Source: Bacillota bacterium (GTDB lineage: Bacteria; Bacillota; Clostridia; Peptostreptococcales; Anaerovoracaceae). Taken from it: DNA of 47,893 nucleotides. Below, one piece after another: positions 43,585-47,893 of the stretch (the stretch's first letter is position 1; each line of letters opens with the position of its first letter). The DNA lies in assembly GCA_029239605.1 (NCBI GenBank), contig JARBUO010000006.1:1-47893 (forward strand), read 5' to 3'. Made by a program: the position numbers and the translations under genes. The notes under the pieces were generated by a model that was given only the letters and a program-made list of their open reading frames with translations, was not told the origin of the DNA and made no database searches.

Positions 43585-45204
43585 CTATCCCTCCAGTGCT
43601 CCATGCCGTCCCTCCGATAACCCGGGCTGCGCCTTTAGTATGAGAACTGCTTTATCCCCGTTCTTCGCAAGAGCTGCGTTGGCCTCATCCACGTCGATGT
43701 GCAGATCGGTGGCATATTGATCACTGACTCTGACACCGATGCCTTCGAGCAGGATTGGCCGTTCTGTTCTGAGTTCCGCTGTAATCACATCTCGGTCCTT
43801 AAGACCCAGTTCCTTTGCTGTGGCTGGATCAAGATGAAGGTGTCGTTTCGCAATGATGACTCCTTTTTTCAGTTCCAGCGTTCCCTTTGGGCCCTCCAGT
43901 ACGATACCCGGTGTTGCATCAATATCTCCAGAATCTCTCACTGGGGGTTCGAGGCCCAGCTTGATGCTGTCAGAAACGCTGATTTCTATCTGCGAAGCCT
44001 TTCGTACGGGCCCCAGAATCCGTACATGGTCAATGGTTCCTTTGGGGCCTGTGAGATCCAGAGTTTCTTTCGCGGCATATTGGCCCGGTTGAGAAAGCTC
44101 CTTCTTCTTCGTCAGCTGATATCCTGCTCCGAAGAGGACTTCCAGGTCACTCTGGCTCAAATGGATATGCCTGTTGGAAACGCCAATGTTCACGTCAAAT
44201 CTTCGAACCCCTGAACTGGCTCCGGGGAGTGCTCCTCCATCCTTAAGCCTTGCCTTTTCAAGGCAAACCAGGATGTACATGATGCTTGAGAGCCTGTTTA
44301 GCGCGGATACGATGTCCTCTCTGCTGCATTTCCCGTTTTCTGTTACAAAAGCATCCACGGCGGCAAGCTCCACTTCTCTTGACTTTGACCGCAAAATGTG
44401 AAGCTTTGCTACACTCATGCCGTGCTTTTTCGACACGAAGGAGTGTTTCACCCCAAAGTACTTCATTGGATCATGGCTGATTTCCCGAAGCTGTTCCTTG
44501 TTGAAGCCAAAGATCAATGGAAAATCAAATTCTTTTCCCAGAACCTCCGCCTGCATGAGACCGCGGCAGAAGACCACTACTTCATGCAGCTTTTCCGCAA
44601 TTCCGGTGCAGCCTTTTTCCAGGAACCAAAGCTCCGTTTCCACCAGCTGAGAAATGAACGAATCCAGCTGTCCTCTCAGCCTGATGACGGGATCTGATTT
44701 TACCACGAGTTTTTTTCCGTTCAGATGGGTCATATACTCAGGCTTTTCAGACTTGGCCGTTGGAACAGGTTTTACTGGTGGATCAGGCGTTACTGGCAAA
44801 TCAGTCTTTACGCTCCCATCAGACGTTCCTGCCCGATCACTTTGGTAAACCACCGGGTGACCGGTCTTATCAAGCAGAACGGCCCCAGATGCCGTGTTCC
44901 TGGCGGGTTTCTCCTGTCGATCCGCATATGCCTTCCTTTTATCTGAGTTCCAAAGGGCTTCTCCAAAAGCAGCAGAAGGCGTTTTCCGTCCATGTGCCTT
45001 TTCGTCCTGCTTGCTGTGAATTGCCGTACTGTAGGTCAGACCGGTAAAGTCGATGGCTCCCTCCCCCTCTATTTCAACGAGGATTCCTTTATTTCGGATA
45101 AATTCGCGGGCGGGAGGAGTGATGACGCTGCCCGGCGGTATTTTCAAAACTGTTATTTTCTCCTTGGACCAATTTGCTCTTAAATCGCTTTCCGTTATGA
45201 TCAT
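43585..45204 (-). CDS. EutT-PduL fusion: cobalamin adenosyltransferase and phosphotransacylase
   Basis: This 539-aa protein has three parts. Residues about 15-50 are an N-terminal module (GSVITPPAREFIRNKGILVEI) like that of EutQ. Residues about 155-330 match EutT cobalamin adenosyltransferase (EYMTHLNGKKLVVKSDPVIR, LRGQLDSFISQLVETELWFLE). Residues about 335-535 match PduL phosphotransacylase, with Zn motifs SNRHIHLSQSD and IIAKRHLHLDPATAKELGL. No CCxxC metal motif is seen before the EutT part. EutT makes adenosylcobalamin; PduL converts acyl-CoA to acyl phosphate. A proline-rich linker (about 130-150) precedes the EutT part. Confidence 0.9.
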   Translation of the reverse strand: MIITESDLRANWSKEKITVLKIPPGSVITPPAREFIRNKGILVEIEGEGAIDFTGLTYSTAIHSKQDEKAHGRKTPSAAFGEALWNSDKRKAYADRQEKPARNTASGAVLLDKTGHPVVYQSDRAGTSDGSVKTDLPVTPDPPVKPVPTAKSEKPEYMTHLNGKKLVVKSDPVIRLRGQLDSFISQLVETELWFLEKGCTGIAEKLHEVVVFCRGLMQAEVLGKEFDFPLIFGFNKEQLREISHDPMKYFGVKHSFVSKKHGMSVAKLHILRSKSREVELAAVDAFVTENGKCSREDIVSALNRLSSIMYILVCLEKARLKDGGALPGASSGVRRFDVNIGVSNRHIHLSQSDLEVLFGAGYQLTKKKELSQPGQYAAKETLDLTGPKGTIDHVRILGPVRKASQIEISVSDSIKLGLEPPVRDSGDIDATPGIVLEGPKGTLELKKGVIIAKRHLHLDPATAKELGLKDRDVITAELRTERPILLEGIGVRVSDQYATDLHIDVDEANAALAKNGDKAVLILKAQPGLSEGRHGALEG

Positions 45205-45320
45205 ATCTTCACCGCTTTCTATCCTGTATGGTCAGCATTGACCGCAAGCCAAATGCCATGCAGACACCCTGGTGAGGTTCCTTTCTCCAGCTGCCTGTAT
45301 CCATCCTCCTGAGCGATGGG

Positions 45321-45611
45321 CTACTTATTGTCCCCTACCGGCAGTACGCATTCCACTTCCGCATGAGGTCTTGGAATGACATGAACACTGATAAGTTCTC
45401 CCACTCTTTGGGCAGCCGCAGCACCTGCATCTACAGCAGCTTTCACAGCACCCACGTCACCTCTAACCATAACCGCTACATATCCGCCGGTCACGTGTTC
45501 TTTTCCTGCAATTTTAACATTGGCAGCCTTGAGCATCTGATCCATAGCTTCGATGGAAGCGATAAGTCCCTTTGTTTCGATCATACCCAGAGCACTTGTG
45601 TTCTTTTCCAT
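45321..45611 (-). CDS. Major BMC shell hexamer, PduA/EutM type
   Basis: This 96-aa shell protein has the standard BMC fold: [26 protein letters not shown], then [19 protein letters not shown] and [17 protein letters not shown]. Only one copy of this hexamer type is in the window. An AAAGGAGG site precedes the ATG. It follows the aldehyde dehydrogenase gene by 162 bp, a spacer with a TGAT repeat run (about 45683-45703). Confidence 0.95.
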   Translation of the reverse strand: MEKNTSALGMIETKGLIASIEAMDQMLKAANVKIAGKEHVTGGYVAVMVRGDVGAVKAAVDAGAAAAQRVGELISVHVIPRPHAEVECVLPVGDNK

Positions 45612-45773
45612 TTGATGTTCCTCCTTTACTGATTCAAGGTTTTATATTATGAAGATCGGTTTCTCTTGGACGAACCGACGATTGATTGATTGATTGATGT
45701 TTCCAAGATTATTCTGTTTGACTGCATCGACCAGGAAGCAGTACTTCCTTTATAACTTGATGCTTATTACTAC

Positions 45774-47255
45774 CTATTGCTTAATGCTTTTCATAACCTG
45801 CGCTATGATTTCCGCAATCATTTTTTCATTCAGCACTACACCGCCGCCCGGATACTGATCATTCCCGCTGTCCGATGACTTGATGAAGCCCGGCGGCAGC
45901 GTAGGAACGCCGGTGTGCCATGCTGCACGCTTGATGTTCAGCAGGTGTTTGGGTCCCACATTCTCCGATACGCTGGAGCCCCCCCAGGTACCGCAGCCCA
46001 GGGTGAAGGACGGAGCAAGGTTCGTGGTTGCTCCCACGCCTCCCAGTGCGGCAGGGGTGTTGATCAGGATGCGGAAAATTGGCTTCTTCAGTACAAACTC
46101 TGTGATCACGTCCATATCGCTGCAGTGGATTGCTAAACTGTGTCCGATTCCGCCCAATTCCAGAAGCTGGATACAGCGTTCGCAGCCGTCGTGCCAGTCG
46201 TTTACGGTGTAATATCCCAGCACCGTGGACAGTTTCTCATAGGACAAGGGCCACTGAGGTCCAACGCCTTCCAGATGGGCGATCAGTACCCGGGCTGATG
46301 GCGGCACGCTGATCCCTGCAAGTTCTGCAATGAACTGAGGCGTCTTTCCTACCACCTTTGGATTCACTCCATGGGACGGCAGGATCACTACTCTGGAAAC
46401 CTTCTCAGTTTCCTCCTTGGTCAGAAAGTGCCCGCCTCTCTTTTTCAGTTCCTCCATGAGCCGGTCCGAGATGCAGCTTTCTGCTACAATAGCCTGCTCT
46501 GAAGCGCAGATGGTTCCGTTGTCAAAGGTTTTTCCCATGATAATATGTTCTGCAGCCTGCGCAAGCTCGGCACTCCTGTGGACGAAGGCCGGCACGTTTC
46601 CGGGGCCCACACCGAGAGCAGGTTTTCCGCTGGAATAGGCCGCTTTCACCAGAGCGCTTCCGCCCGTTGCCAGGATCATGGAAATGTGTCTGTGCTTCAT
46701 CAGTTCATTGGTTCCTTCTAGCGAAGGCATGGTAATACAGCCGATGCAGCCCTCCGGCGCTCCCGCTCTTACCGCCGCATCATGGACAATTCTCGCCGCT
46801 TCCTTGGTACAGGCGGCTGCGGAAGGGTGGGGTGAAAATACGATGGTATTTCTGGTTTTCAGCGAGATCATGGATTTGAAGATCACCGTTGATGTGGGAT
46901 TGGTCGTAGGTACGATTCCGGCAATTACTCCTACAGGCTCTGCCACCTCCCAGATTCTCTCCACCTCGTCCTTTCGGATGATGCCCACGGTCTTCATATC
47001 CTTGATATGGTCATACAATATTTTAGATGCAAAGTAGTTTTTAAAGCACTTATCTTCATACTTTCCCATTCCTGATTCGGAGACAGCCATTTCAGCAAGC
47101 AGGCAGGCGTTTTTCTCTCCGGCTTCGGCAATGGCCAGGCAGATTCGGTCCACCTGTTCCTGGGAAAAGGTCTTGAGCGTATCCTGTGCTTTTTTCGCTG
47201 CATTCACAAGGTTTCTTACCTCCTGCAATGTAGCCAGATCTCTGTCAAGTTCCAA
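45774..47255 (-). CDS. eutE: CoA-acylating aldehyde dehydrogenase, EutE/PduP type
   Basis: This 493-aa enzyme oxidises an aldehyde to acyl-CoA with NAD. The catalytic Cys is in FDNGTICASEQAIV, with GPGNVPAF and IVPTTNPTST in the cofactor site. It lacks the N-terminal targeting peptide of PduP but ends MIAEIIAQVMKSIKQ, an amphipathic helix that could be a C-terminal encapsulation peptide. Start is TTG after GAGGTGAT. It lies 16 bp after eutL. Acetaldehyde is the expected substrate if the locus is for ethanolamine. Confidence 0.93.
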   Translation of the reverse strand: MELDRDLATLQEVRNLVNAAKKAQDTLKTFSQEQVDRICLAIAEAGEKNACLLAEMAVSESGMGKYEDKCFKNYFASKILYDHIKDMKTVGIIRKDEVERIWEVAEPVGVIAGIVPTTNPTSTVIFKSMISLKTRNTIVFSPHPSAAACTKEAARIVHDAAVRAGAPEGCIGCITMPSLEGTNELMKHRHISMILATGGSALVKAAYSSGKPALGVGPGNVPAFVHRSAELAQAAEHIIMGKTFDNGTICASEQAIVAESCISDRLMEELKKRGGHFLTKEETEKVSRVVILPSHGVNPKVVGKTPQFIAELAGISVPPSARVLIAHLEGVGPQWPLSYEKLSTVLGYYTVNDWHDGCERCIQLLELGGIGHSLAIHCSDMDVITEFVLKKPIFRILINTPAALGGVGATTNLAPSFTLGCGTWGGSSVSENVGPKHLLNIKRAAWHTGVPTLPPGFIKSSDSGNDQYPGGGVVLNEKMIAEIIAQVMKSIKQ

Positions 47256-47271
47256 TCAGATCACCTCGTTC

Positions 47272-47893
47272 TCAACCGCCAAGGTACTTCAGCGGATTCT
47301 GTGCAACGTCGATAACGGCAAACTGGAAGGCTTCACATGCAGCCTTGCAGGCACTTTGAGAACCGGTGAGCAAGGCTCCGCCAAAGTTGGTTTCCGATGG
47401 CGGTCCATAGAAGACTTTCATGTCAACTTCCGCTGCCTTGAGCGCTGCGTCTATGCCAAACATTGCTTCCAGCGGGCAGGCGATGAGGTAAGCGATGGGC
47501 TCCCCTTCCTGAATTCCGCAGGCTTTGGAAAGATAGCTTCCCGTCCTTGAAATGGTATGGGCATACCAGGCGGTGTCTCCGCCGTCATGGGTATAGAAAA
47601 AGGCTTCGTTTTCCAGGGTATCGATGCAGGCGTCGATTCCTGCCCGTACTTCCGCAGGATTAGGTCCTGCCAGTATCCCTATGATTTCGCCGCTTCTCGG
47701 TCCCGATGCGTGGCCGGACCCGCCGTAGAAGCTCTTGGCATAAACCACTTCAACCTCTGCTCTTTTCGTCGCTTCGTCCAGCGCCGTATAAGTGGCGTCA
47801 TCGATGGTAGCCGTCAGCATACCGATGGATCTTTGATCCGGTGTCAGACCCAACTGCTGTGCCAGGTCATATGAGACGTTGGGGATCAATCTA
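47272..47893 (-). CDS. eutL: BMC shell protein EutL (5' end cut by window edge)
   Basis: At least 206 residues of the tandem-BMC trimer EutL: RSIGMLTATIDDATYTALDEATKRAEVEVVYAKSFY (core DEATKRAEVEVVYAKSFYGG), GEIIGILAGPNPAEVRAG, SRTGSYLSKACGI, PLEAMFGIDAALKAAEVD and PPSETNFGGALLTGSQSACKAACEAF. The segment VSYDLAQQLGL aligns near residue 15-30 of E. coli EutL, so only about 15 residues are missing. EutL usually follows the ethanolamine ammonia-lyase genes eutBC, which would lie beyond the right edge. Confidence 0.95.
   Translation of the reverse strand, partial: RLIPNVSYDLAQQLGLTPDQRSIGMLTATIDDATYTALDEATKRAEVEVVYAKSFYGGSGHASGPRSGEIIGILAGPNPAEVRAGIDACIDTLENEAFFYTHDGGDTAWYAHTISRTGSYLSKACGIQEGEPIAYLIACPLEAMFGIDAALKAAEVDMKVFYGPPSETNFGGALLTGSQSACKAACEAFQFAVIDVAQNPLKYLGG

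Noticed and set aside
45683-45703. TGAT run as a regulatory site
   Set aside because: A simple four-base run in a 162-bp spacer without further support.

Overview
The window looks like chromosomal DNA of a strictly anaerobic, moderate-GC Firmicute of the class Clostridia. The evidence is strong AGGAGG-type ribosome binding sites, frequent TTG starts, a V-type (Na+-type) ATPase instead of an F-type enzyme in this locus, a ferredoxin-linked four-subunit 2-oxoacid oxidoreductase, T-box control and a bacterial microcompartment (BMC) locus. I cannot name the genus from sequence alone. Most genes are on the minus strand. I see no rRNA, tRNA, CRISPR array, phage gene or transposase.

Layout. 1-3.6 kb: serine biosynthesis, with serC plus an apgM-type phosphoglycerate mutase on the minus strand, divergent from serA. 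Both directions fire from one 41-bp palindrome that holds two mirror-image promoters. 3.7-12.9 kb: a ten-gene V-ATPase operon, H-I-K-K-E-C-F-A-B-D in transcription order, with two proteolipid genes that both keep the known Na+-binding residues. 12.95-13.78 kb: a long AT-rich gap. 13.8-16.1 kb: a YihY-like membrane protein, rdgB and rph. 16.1-16.4 kb: a nested palindromic repeat element. 16.4-18.1 kb: pit phosphate transporter and its DUF47 partner. 18.2-20 kb: a His-rich YmaF-like protein, a 45-codon small gene and a PfkB sugar/nucleoside kinase. 20.3-22 kb: arginase and an acyl-CoA thioesterase.

22-24.6 kb: aroF-tyrA (entry into aromatic synthesis and the tyrosine branch), preceded by a leader that I read as a classical attenuator: promoter, a 34-codon Tyr/Phe-rich leader peptide with four consecutive Tyr codons, then a perfect GC-rich terminator. 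24.6-28 kb: porGDAB-type 2-oxoacid:ferredoxin oxidoreductase, preceded by a T-box leader whose specifier reads ATC (Ile). This suggests a link to branched-chain amino acid metabolism. 28-35.3 kb: signalling genes, namely a PAS-PAS-GGDEF-EAL-PilZ protein, an amphipathic-repeat protein, a long chemoreceptor and a short CheR-like methyltransferase. 35.5-38.2 kb: a flavin amine oxidase and a CDF metal transporter.

38.7-47.9 kb: a tightly overlapping BMC operon, transcribed toward lower coordinates and cut by the right edge: eutL, CoA-acylating aldehyde dehydrogenase, PduA/EutM-type shell protein, an EutT-PduL fusion, an unrecognised 240-aa protein, EutN/PduN, PduS, PduT, EutQ, a GrpU-like shell protein, an EutS/PduU-type shell protein and EutP. 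EutL and EutT point to B12-dependent ethanolamine degradation, while PduS, PduT and the GrpU-like protein are Fe-S parts better known from propanediol and glycyl-radical compartments, so the locus is a mosaic. The signature enzyme is not in the window and would lie beyond the right edge.
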